A DNA stretch of 64,000 nucleotides from Irpex lacteus (GCA_001986395.2 MQVO02000001.1:620001-684000); one strand, 5' to 3'; shown: positions 23,198 to 34,550, counted from the stretch's first letter. The notes: a model not told the origin generated them from the sequence alone. Program-made: numbers and translations.

Positions 23198-24709
23198 TTA
23201 CTGCAGTATTTCGGGACTCCTACTGCACGTGTTCAAGTTGTATTCTTCTCTGCTGCTGCAAGGATCGTATGGATACGAGAGCGACGCGGCGCTATCCGCG
23301 GGAGTTATGCAAGGGTTGACATGTTCGTTGTCAGTTTCAGAGACAGCTTGGCTAGAAAGAATTGAGCTGAGCGAAGAGTCGCTGCTGAAGCTTCCTGCGT
23401 TAACAACGCTAAGTATGTATTTGTTTCATTATCATTAGAATGTACAATCGCATACCGTCTGCTTGAGAGTTGATCGCCGATGCCAAGGAATCTTCTAGCG
23501 ACACTGCTCGGACCCTCTTAGACAAGGCAGTCAAGTCGGAAAGTCGTGTTTTGAATGAGACGGGCATAGGTTGGAAAGACATGCTATGAGAGACTGATGG
23601 CCTAGATCGCAGCTGCAGCGTATTGTTGAGCATCACAGAAGTTGAGTGGGACTGTAAAGACGGCGCGAACGATAACATGGTGGATTTGTAGCCATAAGCT
23701 AAGCTGTCGTCTAAGAATGCGGATTGCGAGGGCTCAGATAAGTCTAGATTTTTTTGCTCTTGGGGATACTCCAGAATAGGCGTCTCTTGGAGAAGTTGCA
23801 GCATAGAGCGGACGGTCATGGCCTCCACGCCCTCATCTTCCGCATTGGACGTCACGTTGAGCTGTGGGATAGCGGGGAGACTGTTGTGGGCTAAAGAGGT
23901 ACCAACCGAAGTCGTGTCCGAAGCAGACAGAGAAGTTGACGGACTAAGAGACAGAGAATTATTATCGTCCAGGGGTGAATCTCTGGGGAAAATCGTGGGA
24001 ATATAACCAAGAGAAGGGGATTTTGCCAGAAGCTGCGCATATACACGACCATAATTGAGAACAGCATTGTCGCCAGGAAGATTACCAGAAGAGGGAGACC
24101 GGTAAGACAACTCTGGGGCGGAATGTGCGCGGGAAATTTCAGGCCGAGACACTGCAGAGATAGACTGAGCCGACATATCCGTCAAGAGGTCTAACATAGA
24201 GAGATTTGAGGGGCTTAAGGAGTTTGCGCTGTTTTCTTGACAGATAGAGCTTGTTGCGGAGAGACTGTCGGTTTGGCGGCTTGAAGGGGTTTCAGTGACT
24301 GCGGTGCCATCCGCATCTTGAGATGTTGCAGCGGCGAGAGCTGCATTCTTCGAACGAGGGTATTTTCTTCGGGTGAGCCACTTCCTTATCCACTTCTCAC
24401 TACTGATGATATTGTTGCAGCGTAAGTGCCGTTCGGGGCGTGAGAGCAACGGAAGGGAACTCACAGTCCTGTCTCGGCAGCCGTTCTGAGGAAATCCTGT
24501 TTCACAAGGGAACGAGAGCGAGATAGTTGATACATAGAATTCAGAACGGCGAGTTGTTCCTTGTCGGCTACGACTCGAACGAGCCTCCGACTGTCGTCAA
24601 ACCAGGGCGTCGGGGGCTTTGCCAGTTCTTCCAGTTTCCCATCGGCATACTTGTGTCGGAAAGACAGCTGACTAGCTTCAGCGAATGTGTGAGATCGTGT
24701 GACCGGCAT
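23198..24709 (-). CDS. homeodomain protein with divergent recognition helix
   Basis: Three exons: 24709-24465, 24402-23456 and 23394-23198, 462 residues. The start is the first ATG of the frame (MPVTRSHTF); upstream there is only a GTG. Residues about 42-98 form a homeodomain. ADKEQLAVLNSMYQLSRS is helix 1, and the helix-3 core (LSEKWIRKWLTRRKYP) is created exactly at the exon 1/2 junction. The usual WFxNRR is here WLTRRK, so the nearly invariant Asn is missing. The rest is a long Ser-rich, low-complexity tail of the sort seen in fungal transcription factors. It is likely nuclear and DNA-binding. No second homeodomain gene is adjacent, so there is no sign of a mating-type pair here. Confidence 0.7.
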
Positions 24710-24970
24710 GCTTGAGGAGATATCGTCAGCACAAAGCTCTTTGCCGCGACGGAGATGGAGGTCGGTGAACAAGTCAAGACTCGGGAAATTGTGAATGATA
24801 TAGCAGTAGGAAGTTCGATCGTGGGAATTGATGCGTCTTATAGACTCTTGTTCCACCTACTTACGGTCTCAGGATATAACTTGGTCACCGTAATCTATAC
24901 GAAGTAGCTATAGACTACTCGATAATACTACAAAAATATACCTTCTATTGCTTTCCAACACTCGCCATTA

Positions 24971-26237
24971 CTAGCCCAGCTTCGGTTTGATGACTGTCCA
25001 CCGTCCTTCAACCCCTTCCTTTGCCCTGATGTCTCCTTGAGCTTGACGGCTCTCAATCCATGCATCAAGCAATGCTATCTCATCTGTTTTCCCCGAATGA
25101 GAAGCTCTTGCAACGGAACCAAGAGCCAAGGATCTATATAGCCACAATCGTGTCGGGGCCGGGTCTGAATCGGAGGGCTTGGGCAATGACAGCTCGCGAT
25201 AAGCAACTCGGAGCACGAGCCAATTTGTGTCCCTCGCTTTCGTACGAAGAGAGTCCATGAGTGTGCGCATTGCTTCAAGGATAAGGTCCATCGGGTATGA
25301 GTGCTTGCGCGACTGAAGGGCGTCGGCGGGGGCCCTGGGAGCCCCAGCTGCGTTTAGTATACCTTCACAAGTTTCACGGCTTGTAAGGTTCTCCAGCCTG
25401 GAATAGTTTCGTGTTCGGAGCGTCCTCGCTAGGTCTTGAAGCCAGGATCTGGCCGGAGAAGACTCTGGAAGGAACGAGAGAGGAAGGGAATGGAGGTGCT
25501 CGAAATAGCGGCTTTGCGAGGGATAGCCGGAGACAAGGAAGTGCAACGATGAAAGAAGGCTTGCAACTATAGGCGAGGAGTCAGGAAGAGCTTGGTACAT
25601 TGACGGCAGTAAGTGTGTGATGACCGAGGTAGTTTGTGCAGGCGAGTTGAAAATGATGGAGAGGTAAAGAGATGTTTCGTAGACTATTGTATATAGAAGT
25701 CAGTAATATATTCCAAGATTGACAGTGTATTGTCTACCTTCAAGAGCAAAAACGTCTGAACGCTTCGCGGATAATAGTCCCTCTCGTAACTTCCCTGGGA
25801 GTGCGTGATTCAGCCTTGATCTTTGTATGGAACCGTTTTAAACTTACGGAACAGGATGAGCAAGTTACCTTGCACTTCATCTCGTTGCTTCGTATCACTG
25901 ATACTACTTTCATATGGGAAACGTTCCCAGTAGTCTTTCATCTGCACAAATCCAGAGGGTGATAAGGATTCTACGCTGTTAAATCAGCCTTGAATCTGAC
26001 CTTGCCCTGTATGAAATCGCGGTATTCCTCCTGTACTTTCGGGTTCCTCAATCTGTCGAGCTAGCACGTATGATTAACCTCTCTTGTAGATACCAAGATC
26101 TATAGCACTTACGCATCGCCATCTTTGTCCAAGCCGCTACTGCGACTGACAGAAGGAATTAGCTCCATATGACGCTTTCCTGGTTCGTAGGCCCTCATAG
26201 GTGGTTTCGACCAGTCGCGTCTACTTTTCGGAGGCAT
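24971..26237 (-). CDS. helical protein, possibly SAC3/GANP-like
   Basis: Five exons: 26237-26113, 26052-26001, 25941-25848, 25794-25738 and 25683-24971, 346 residues. It starts MPPKSRRDWSKPPMR; an in-frame ATG at 26393 would add 52 residues but leaves only 30 bp to the divergent gene. LLILFRKLREGLLSAKRSD followed by FALEVYETSLYLSIIF looks like the helical repeat before a PCI-type domain in SAC3/GANP/Thp3 relatives. RTKARDTNWLVLRVAYREL is a later helix. If correct, it would act in mRNA export or transcription-coupled complexes. I am not sure of the family. Donor GTCAGA after exon 2 is weak but phase-consistent. Confidence 0.5.
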
Positions 26238-26422
26238 CCTGAATTTATTTGAGGGAGCTGGCCTTGTCGAGAATTGGCTAGTACTCTTCCCGGATGTGTT
26301 AGTGGTCCAAGGCCCCTCGGGGCTGGAACGCCGCGGCCTCCAGCGGAGTTTGAAACCAAAATATTCGCCGAATCCGGCTTGGTTGTGGTTCATAAATTGC
26401 GTGGTGATCTGACAGCGCGCAG
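26238..26422. promoter_or_regulatory. short bidirectional promoter
   Basis: Only 185 bp separate the ATG codons of two divergent genes, the helical protein and the DUF3605 protein, so they very likely share control. The stretch is GC-rich in its middle. No specific factor site is obvious. Confidence 0.45.
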
Positions 26423-27604
26423 ATGTCAGTCTACTGCGATCCGGACTCGCGCTACTGCTTTGCCACTACCCTCGACGATATGACCATCGAATCTGCTATT
26501 GTTTCGCAGGAGAAAGAGCAGAATCCTTTGCCAAAGGATGTGCCTTTGCGAGAAGGCCCGCCGACACGAGAGGAGCTTCTAGTACACTATCCTGCAAAGT
26601 TCACATGGACACAGATCAAGACTTTCGTGAACTCAGGGTAAGCAACGCTTGATGCGCAATGCGACGTTGTTGCTCATAGGCATGATGTTGTTAGCGATCT
26701 AGGACTACTGAAGCGCGACAAAAAGCTCCAGGCCAGGTACCTTACATGGATGGCAGGTGTCAAGGCACAATATGGTACAATTGGTGCGTGACTCCGTCTG
26801 TACTAGTGCGTCAAGATCTAGCGTTAATTTAATACTTGCTCGTCAGTAAATTATCTTCGTACATACAGGCTTCAGTGGGGAAAGCCCGATCGCTTGGCGT
26901 TGCTACCGTCCATTTTGAACGACACAGAGGCACAGAGCACACCTGCTTCTGGTGCTGACCTGCCATCAACACCTGTCGACGCACCGCCATATTTCAAGGC
27001 CGACACCCCTTCCGAACTTATCAGTATCATTATGAATGATTGGCCTTACTCAGGTGCGCCCGCGAGCCTGAGCTACCTCAGTTTTTCTTCCCTTCGTGTT
27101 CTTATATCGATCATCGCATAGTGCCACCAGAAATAGAGCACACCCTTATCTGGACCAAGATCCCCATAATACCTACCGATCTTCCCCCGTCCATTACTCC
27201 GCGGGTCTTACAAGACGGTCTGTGGGGATTCACCGGGTCATTGACGCCCCCTCCCTCTCCATCGACTCTGCCAGAGTGTTTACCTGCTTTGTCGGAATGG
27301 GGAGTTACCTTAGACCAAATGGTATGCTCTCCTCGAGGTACCGACGAAGAGGAGGAACTCGTTAGAAAGGCTGGTATCGAAATCGAGACTTTCGTCAAGA
27401 GGCGTTGGAACGAGCGCGAATGGGAGACTGCCTGGTTTGTCAATCCTCCAGTGAGTACAATCCGCGAGCAACAATACGTTTCCAATGATTCGCGACTTAT
27501 CCGCCCTTATTTAGCGTCTGCAAAGCATACCGGATCTATCTCACGCCCACGTATTTGCCCGTCACAAATCACCGGAAGAGATCGCAACATGGCCTCACGC
27601 ATAG
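26423..27604 (+). CDS. DUF3605 protein, similar to GlcNAc-induced protein GIG1
   Basis: Five exons: 26423-26637, 26680-26783, 26847-27053, 27122-27450 and 27515-27604, 314 residues with consistent phases. Family marks visible are ARYLTWMAGVKAQYGTI, NYLRTYRLQW, PPEIEHTLIWTKIPI, EWETAWFVNPPRLQSIP and HVHVFAR-like HAHVFARHKSPEE at the end. These match the DUF3605 family, whose best-known member is GIG1 of Candida, induced by N-acetylglucosamine. The biochemical activity of that family is not established, as far as I know. The second half has a Pro/Ser-rich insert (TPPPSPSTLPE). The gene shares a 185-bp promoter region with the leftward helical protein. Confidence 0.7.
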
Positions 27605-27928
27605 GTTTGACCACCATAATTAACAGTCAATGGACATATACACGGTTATTCAGACACGGACACGACGGTGATTTAGACAGCATACTACATACTTGATAGA
27701 AGGGGAGATGTATATACTCGTATTTAGATCGACTATGACGGATTTTCATACTTGCTCTACCGAAGTTACTAATTATATGCAAATGCCAGCCCTCGATGAC
27801 ACCAACCCGAGCCGTAGTATAGAGAAGGACTCCAGGGGGGCGCTAGCCCATCCACCATCCGAGCGGCGACTCGAAGGTACATTCTGTCCTGGTACAGATC
27901 ATAACGCATGAGCACCGTTGGTCGGCTG
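27605..27928. other. convergent intergenic region
   Basis: Lies between the 3' ends of the DUF3605 gene and F-box copy 5. Nothing else is seen. Confidence 0.4.
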
Positions 27929-30101
27929 TTAACCTTGTTGAGCACGAAGCGTGAACAAGCTAATACCCGCAGATATCCCGCCTCTGGAACGTCTCCATGC
28001 CGGAAATCGAGGGAACTGCACGAAGCTGCCGGAGACATCGTCCACTCTAAACTCTGTCATATTGTCCTCTTCACCAGTAGCGTTGAGCAGCTGCAGTATA
28101 TTTCCAAATCGAATTGGGGAGGTAGTGTTGTGTTCTCTGTCGAGACGCACGTTTCCTGGAGAGACTCCTTCGGCTCCCTGGCCTTGCATGAGGTCCACAG
28201 TGAATGACCATAAACCGATTAACTCGCACCCACGACTGAAAAAGGGGCGGTATGATAGCCGAGAGTATTTTTGCACATGTACCAGGAAATGACTGCCATT
28301 TCCATAAACATGTAGATCCAGATATAATCTGTCCTTAGGTAGCGGCACCGGGATCGAAACCGAATGAACACGCTTTATGTCGGAAGGTTGGGACTGCGTT
28401 ACTGGAACAGATATAGCAAGGGCATGCAAATGTCCGTCAACTGGGAATAGTGTCTGAAACGAAGGCGCTCTTCTGTTGGTACAGCGCAGATGAGAGGTAT
28501 TGACGTCGCCTGTCAATGTATTGCAGAAGTATGTGCCTGGAGGACTGCTCCAGAACGGCTCCAGAATTGGCGGAGAGTTGTTACACTCTGCTACACCAGA
28601 TATATCGAATAGATGGAGTTTGCCCGTTTCCGAAGACGTGGGCCGAATGAGAACATAATGAGGCAACAACAACTCCAACGTAGAGTTGGGACCTGATGCG
28701 ACTACCTGTTAGACAGTGAGTATGTGCACGGCATCAACAAGGCACACTGCGTCTCGGTAGGCCAAGAAACTCACCTCAGAGAGCTCGCCGATTCGAAAGC
28801 GAACTACGTGCCTGGTATCATGGCCATCTTCCAAATTAAGTGTCCGGGTTGCAGCCTCGACTAGGAGGACGTCAGATTGGTCGGGTTGGTAAAGCTGAGT
28901 GAGACTAAGGGACCCTTGCTTGTATGACAAAGCAATGCGTGGAGTGAAAGAATTTAATGAAAGGAAGCGAGGATGGACAGGGATGTTGGAGAAGCTTTCA
29001 ACAAAAGTGAGGTGCACATCCTGGTTGGTGTATCTATACACTCTAAATTCTCCACTTGTAGCTAACCTGGTCCAGTGCCGTGGATCGGCGTTATCTGCGC
29101 GAGCACAGGCAGAAGTTACAGCTAAAACCAGAACGTTAGGCCGCATTTTTTTCTTACACACATAGAGCGGACCACGAAAAACCTCCGGCCGTTGGGCCAG
29201 GCGTGAGCTGGAGCAAATGGGACGCGTCGAACCTCTGCGGCAGCAGTGCCGCCATCATCCCGTCAAGTCCGCCTATGTGTAAATTGATGGCAAGTGGCCT
29301 AACGTTCTGGTTTTAGCTGTAATAAAGATGGAACGGCTACATCAGCCTACGCTCACCTAAACAATGAGCCACAATGAACCCACAAAGAAGAGATGTGGGA
29401 TAAAGGCGGAAAGTCTTGGGGTGCTGCCGTGTGCCAGCAAACCGATCATCGCGCCCGGAAATGGTTGTGATTACTGCCTCAGTGCGGAGGGAGAACATTG
29501 TCAATGAACCGTCCATTCCAAGAGCAAGCAATCGTTCCCCTCCAGGGAGCAGATTTATGTCCGCAAACCGCCCGAGGTCCTCATTGAGCAATATTGTGGT
29601 CTTGTGATGCGGCAACGTCGAGGATGTAAATGCCCAATCAACCTGAACTATACGCAGAGATGCCATTCGTAACGCGTCGGCTGACATATTTTCTATCTCT
29701 TCATCTGAGTAGACCGTGCCTTTGATGTCAATCAAGTCAGCTAGGACGGAGTGCCACACAGAGCGATCGTCCACGATGGTACGGAGCTCCCTACACGTCT
29801 ACGAGGGATTATGCACCATGAGCCATCAGTCCTACTAGTAAGAAGATCGGGGTTTCGCTAGTACGTACCAAGCGAAGCGCCAAAAGCGACTTGACCGACA
29901 GGTTGCGGCATATCTCTATCCAGACATCCGTAGGTGTATCGTCTATGGTTCTCAAGACTCTGACCACGGAATTCAAGCTAATCTAGAACGTCAGGCCACT
30001 TGTTATAGCCATAACGGTTGTCTTTGCTCACCTCGTTACCTGGCCGGAAGTCGTCGTTAGTTTCGAGCAATGACTTGAAACGCGAGGCTACTTACTTCCA
30101 T
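27929..30101 (-). CDS. F-box/beta-propeller-like protein, copy 5
   Basis: Proposed exons: 30101-30096 (ATGGAA), 30039-30032 (8 nt), 29959-29869, 29798-29357, 29094-28775 and 28705-27929, about 547 residues. The last four are firm by paralogy. F-box: TPTDVWIEIC, then LRL joined to TCRELRTIVDDRSVWH. Propeller-like strand LLPGGERLLALGMDGSL; tail PGNVRLDRE, FGNILQLL, SGSFVQFP. The intron between exons 2 and 3 of the core is 262 bp because a MITE sits in it. Without the element and one TA it would be 59 bp, the family norm. The two tiny 5' exons are inferred from a perfect GTAAGT donor with a CTAAC branch, and from the phase-2 demand of the next exon. An ACG occupies the place of the ATG used by copies 2 and 3. 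Confidence 0.65.
29119..29319. mobile_element. MITE with 24-bp perfect terminal inverted repeats, TA target duplication
   Basis: The ends CAGCTAAAACCAGAACGTTA (from 29119) and its inverse complement (to 29319) match perfectly over 24 bases each. A TA dinucleotide flanks both sides (29117-29118 and 29320-29321). Inside the 24 bases the similarity continues imperfectly (shared TTACACA/TACACA and ATAG). At 201 bp and with no coding capacity this fits a Tc1/mariner-type miniature element. It sits wholly inside an intron of F-box copy 5 and leaves donor and acceptor intact. Confidence 0.8.
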
Positions 30102-30761
30102 TGATCAGTTCAGAGTCGCAGCAGAGCTTGGTACACCAGTCGGGCGCACGTCGGTTTCGCACGAGATACTTAAGTACCACAGCAAGTCAACTAGTAGAGA
30201 ACAAATGTACATAGCATCAACTGATTCAGAGCATGTCTTGATACTATACATACCATACATAATCGAAGCTACGACTATCTCACCGTCTGCCAACAGCCCA
30301 ACTTGAAGGAGAAGAAAAGTGCACGTGCACGTCATTCAACCGATACCCGATCATCAGTGAGCTTGCATTCAATCTTAACTGATTCGCAAGTTGTGTTAAG
30401 TAAAATCAGTAGTCAGGCGTAAGATATTCATTTGCCTACGAGTACGAGCCGGATCGTGCGAATGCAGGTGGGAGTCTGAGTAGAAGCTGTTAGGCGCCTC
30501 AGTCTGGTACGAAGACCATGGCGACGTCCGATCATTGGCTTGAGTATTGTGCCCCAGACTCGGAATATAAGTACGTACATGAGTCTGGGAGGGAAGCCTA
30601 GTAAGGCCGTCGATATAAGTAAGCATCAGGCCTCAGGATTCAAAAAGGAAGTTGCGTTGGAATATTTGTTTTTGAAGGCTACTAACGAAATCGAGGCACG
30701 GGAGAGTGTAATTGCCACAGCGTGGCAGCGAACGATTCAACCTACATACTAAGGAAGAAGT
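30102..30761. other. intergenic, upstream of F-box copy 5
   Basis: Spacer between F-box copy 5 and copy 6, both leftward. A CACGTG within GCACGTGCAC lies at 30322-30327, about 220 bp upstream of the proposed start of copy 5. No gene is seen. Confidence 0.4.
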
Positions 30762-32571
30762 TCATGCCTTGCCATCAAGAGTATACAGGATGACTTTCGC
30801 AATGCTTGCTTCTTCACCTGCACGTCCAATCGTATGCTCAACAAACCTCCCGGATAAGTCGTCCACGCTATACCTAGATCGGCCGCCCCTATGACTGTGT
30901 CGAATGGGAGGAGCCATCGTATTCCCAACGCGCAACTGAGATGTGGCACCGCTGTCATCTATCTCTTGCTGCGTCCACGGAGCAGCAATCGAGCATAGCC
31001 ACTTCATGATTGGTATAGTACGCCGATAGTCACGAGAAACACCGCCCCAATGGTCCCTCAACCACTCATCGTCGGATAATTCTATCACTCCATGGTTGTA
31101 GCCTTGATGTTCAGCGAGCGTGTAGGACATCACTCCCACGCCGTTCTGTGTTGTGGCCAAGTCAAACTGGACTGAGGATAGCTTCACTTCGCTGGGCTCG
31201 ATGTCGCGCATGGCCGGGATTTCCAGATATACAAAACCATTGCTTGTCCGCAGAGTGACCCAAACAGATGGCTCGAAGCCGGCAGTATTGACCAATACGA
31301 CCCCCGATATGTTATAGTCAGAGACAAAGTCGAGATTGTGGAGAGGGCTGGTCCAGACGGGGCTCAGCGCAGGGATAATTTCCATGGATTGTTCCTGCAA
31401 CTGGAAGAGGTCGAATAGAGGGTACCCCAATTTCGGCGTATCGTGAGACTGGAATAAAAGGTATCGAGGTGACAGTAATCTCGTGCAGATGGCAATCCTT
31501 GATTCGTGCATGCTCTGTCAGTGCCAGAAAGGGACACTGTCTGTCAATCTTAGGTTATAACAAGTGGCTTCCAAGACCACACACCTCAGGGGGCACGTCG
31601 AGCCTAAACTACCGGATCTGTCTCTTATCACGTCCACTGACGCTCCAAGTCCGCGACGAAAATTCTAACATTGTTTCGTCATCATCGGGGTCGGGCTGCC
31701 ATATTTGAACCACTGTAGCTACTCCCTCGTAGTAACAGAAGCTGTATGGCAGAACAAAGCCGTCTTGCCTACAGAGGTCGGTAAAGAGGAGTCGGATGTC
31801 TTGTTCAGTGTACTTGTACACGAAAACTTTGCGAGCAGGGCTGTCCACATTGGCGATCTCTATTCGAAAGCTGCTCAGTTTACGTATGTAATTATGATGG
31901 TCCACGGTGGTGTGCGATTACCTATTAGGTCCGCAACGAGGAATCCAGATCGAACAGATGTTGAGCAGAACCTGACATGGGGCTTGAATCGATGTGTGCC
32001 CGAGCCATCCCCGCGAAGAGGCTTAGCTGAGTGCGAGATGAATGTTTTGCTCGCAATATCGTAAATCTGGAGGGTGCCATCGTCCCTTACAATGAGCAGG
32101 CGCTCTCCCCCAGGGAACAAAACGACCGTAGAGAAGTTATCCACTTCTTGACCCGAGAATAGCAGGATTGGTCGATGTGGGAGGGTTGGAGAGGCATAGG
32201 CGCGATCGACGAGCACCATCCGAACGGCGGCTTCGCGCAGCTGTGCGGCTGACATCTCCTCAAAGTCATCAACAGAGTACGCAGACGGCCTGGCTTTCGT
32301 GAAACTAATCATGAACAGAATCCAAACAGTCCGTGAGTCCACGATGTTCTGCATCTCTTTGGATGTCTATTGCCACATAAAATCAGAACAAGAGCAAATA
32401 AAATGGCGAGCTGACCTTGGACGTACCGCCCTTAGCATGTGCAACGTCTTCAGAGTTGAGTGGCCGCATATCTGATACCAGATGTCGGACGGGAAGCGAC
32501 AACTGATCTTGAACGAACCGCAGAGTTAATATCGGCGAAAACTTGGGTATGCAAAGCACGCACCTCGACAT
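30762..32571 (-). pseudogene. F-box/beta-propeller-like gene copy 6 with in-frame stop
   Basis: Exons by paralogy: 32571-32564 (ATGTCGAG), 32502-32427, 32366-31922, 31859-31585 and 31514-30762. F-box: PSDIWYQIC, LRA joined to TSKEMQNIVDSRTVW. Propeller-like LFPGGERLLIVRDDGTLQIY; tail SGRFVEH and ILYTLDG. Exon 4 has exactly the 275 nt seen in copies 1-3, but codon 31611-31609 is TAG. The frame after it (FRLDVPPE, then a GTGTGT donor) still matches the sisters, and phase 0 into the last exon is kept. Either this is a recently disabled gene or the cell splices around the stop: a GTAGTT donor overlapping the TAG and an acceptor two bases beyond the normal one would restore the frame. The rest is intact. 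Confidence 0.6.
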
Positions 32572-32804
32572 CTGCCAAATCCTTTGGAGTCAGTACACAA
32601 AACCCACCTCTGGGTCAGATGGTAGTGCACGACCAAGCTGGGAAAAGTTAGGGCTCAAGCTTACACTGCTAGTACGCAACTGGGCGCCCAGCCGCCTTTA
32701 TTTCTTGACCGACTCGAGGAGCTGCTGCGAAAGTACAATGAAACTATTGTGTCGATTACCCTATAGATACATCTGATATTTCCTGTATGGTGGTCTACAA
32801 AATA

Positions 32805-34152
32805 TTAGGACGACGTGGACTTGTCCGTAGTCGTAGCACCCGAACCCGAACCCGATCCAATGGCTACTTTGCTCATGAGGTCTGTAAGCGCATCGTTCGC
32901 TTTCTCTAGGATGCTCTTCGCCGATGGCTCTGGTGCTGATGGTGTAGTCTTCTCCTCCTTCTTGACCTCCTTCTCCTCCTCCTTCTCTTCTTCCTCTTCC
33001 TCTTCCCCCTTCTCTTCCTCTTCCTCCTCCTCTTCCTCCTCATCTTCATCGTCAGTAACAAGCTTCCCCCCTCTCGACTTCAACACCCGAGCCAACACCG
33101 CAAGCCCCTCATCGTCCTCCTCAACCTCATTCCACTGCAACTCCAGCCTTTTCAGCACCGCAAACGCAGACTCAACATTCTGCGCCAAAAGCGAGAACGT
33201 CTCCGACTCGAAGTTGTTGTTCTGCAACAACAATGCTTGCAACTTCGGATTCGACCCGTCTACGAGCTTCTCCACCACAGGCGACAATGCGCCCTCTTCC
33301 GCGAGCACACAATCGGAGAGGTTCAGCGTGTGTAGGGAGGGCCACTTTTCGAGTACACCCGCCGTAGTCTTCGAACCCAGCTCGCCAAACGTGTTGTCTT
33401 GAAGATCGAGGTATTCGAGGTCCTTGCACTCCGCGATACCTTTCACAAGCGCAGATATCCCGTCCGGACGAATCCCATTCTGCGGCATCCGAATCTCCCT
33501 GAGCCCTCCATGCTCCATAAACGCAGCAGCCCACGCCGCCGCCGAGCCATCCTCCAGCCTATTCCTCCCACAAATCACCGTCCTCAAATTCGACTCTTTC
33601 CCCTCCTTCTTCGACAACCTCGCACTCTCCGTCAACGCATCGGCAATGACGGCGCCACCCGCAGGTCCGAGGCCGTTGTTGTTGAGTTTGAGGATCTGGA
33701 AGGAGCGGTTGTGTGTGAGGAAGGGGACGATGGGGTCTACGGAGCGGCCGCCGAAGGCGTTATCGCTTAGGTTGATCTCGACGAGCGTGGTTTTGGATTT
33801 GAGGGCGTCGCAGATGGCGGAGAGAGCCTGGGGGATCTCGTCGATCAGACGGCCGGTGAAGATGTCTGCAAAGTCGGCGATCTAGGTGTGGCCACCGCGA
33901 ATGAACGAATGAGGATGGTTAGTTTGGTGGCGATGTACGCGTAGAAATGAGTACGCGTACCTTCAACGCCTTTGTCTTTTCCAAAAACTCGGCGAGCGCG
34001 AGCGACGCCTCCACACCAATCGTGTTACCACCAAAATGGATTTCCTCAATAACCTCTGGGTCAACACCCTCGAGTATAGGCGCAATGTCGGCCTTGGTGT
34101 CTAATTTGAGGCCTCTGCCCTGGATGGAGAAAATCTTCGTGTCTGTGGTCAT
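32805..34152 (-). CDS. RNA1: Ran GTPase-activating protein 1
   Basis: Two exons, 34152-33961 and 33881-32805, 422 residues. The product is a run of leucine-rich repeats of the RanGAP type (VIEEIHFGGNTIGVEASLAL, LVEINLSDNAFGG, LREIRMPQNGI, LEYLDLQDNTFG, LHTLNLSDC), followed by a long Glu-rich tail with Lys and a short Ser/Thr end. RanGAP stimulates GTP hydrolysis by Ran in the cytoplasm and so keeps the gradient that drives nuclear transport. The length fits fungal Rna1 (about 390-420 residues), which lacks the SUMO-binding C-terminal domain of animal RanGAP1. The acidic tail is a known feature of the family. Start ATG at 34152 is in-frame with the first repeat and no alternative is needed. 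Confidence 0.9.
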
Positions 34153-34550
34153 GATAAAGCGGTCGTGGTATAATGCGGGAGGTATCTGAGATGAGAGTAG
34201 GAGGAAAGGTTGAAGTTGGGAGAGAACAGAACGCGAAAGAAAGCCGAGGATGGCATTTGATGGAAAGCCACAGTGATTATGCAGGCGCCCATAGATCAAA
34301 TCCATGACCATCGTGTCGCGTGAGCTTGGATGACTTGGGATTATACGCCGATTTATATTCGCTGTGCTACGATTCATAGAAAACTGGTACAGATAACCTA
34401 AAAAGAAGAAACCCAGTCGCAGTCTACAATATGGGCCATAGACAGAAAAGGAAAAGGAAAAGTGCTCGAAAACACGAAAGCAAACCAGAAACCAATGAAC
34501 ACGTGTGCAAAATGAGAACACCCTCGACTGAGAAAAACCGATTCATTACC
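34153..34550. other. intergenic, upstream of RanGAP1
   Basis: Promoter side of RanGAP1 and 3' side of the Rad60-like gene, both leftward. No gene is seen. Confidence 0.4.

Noticed and set aside
23198..26237. Mating-type locus (homeodomain gene near a divergent partner)
   Set aside because: Only one homeodomain gene is present and the neighbour is not a homeodomain protein; no MIP gene is seen.
32815..33402. 195-codon Ser/Phe-rich + strand frame
   Set aside because: It is the antisense shadow of the Glu-rich tail and leucine repeats of RanGAP1.
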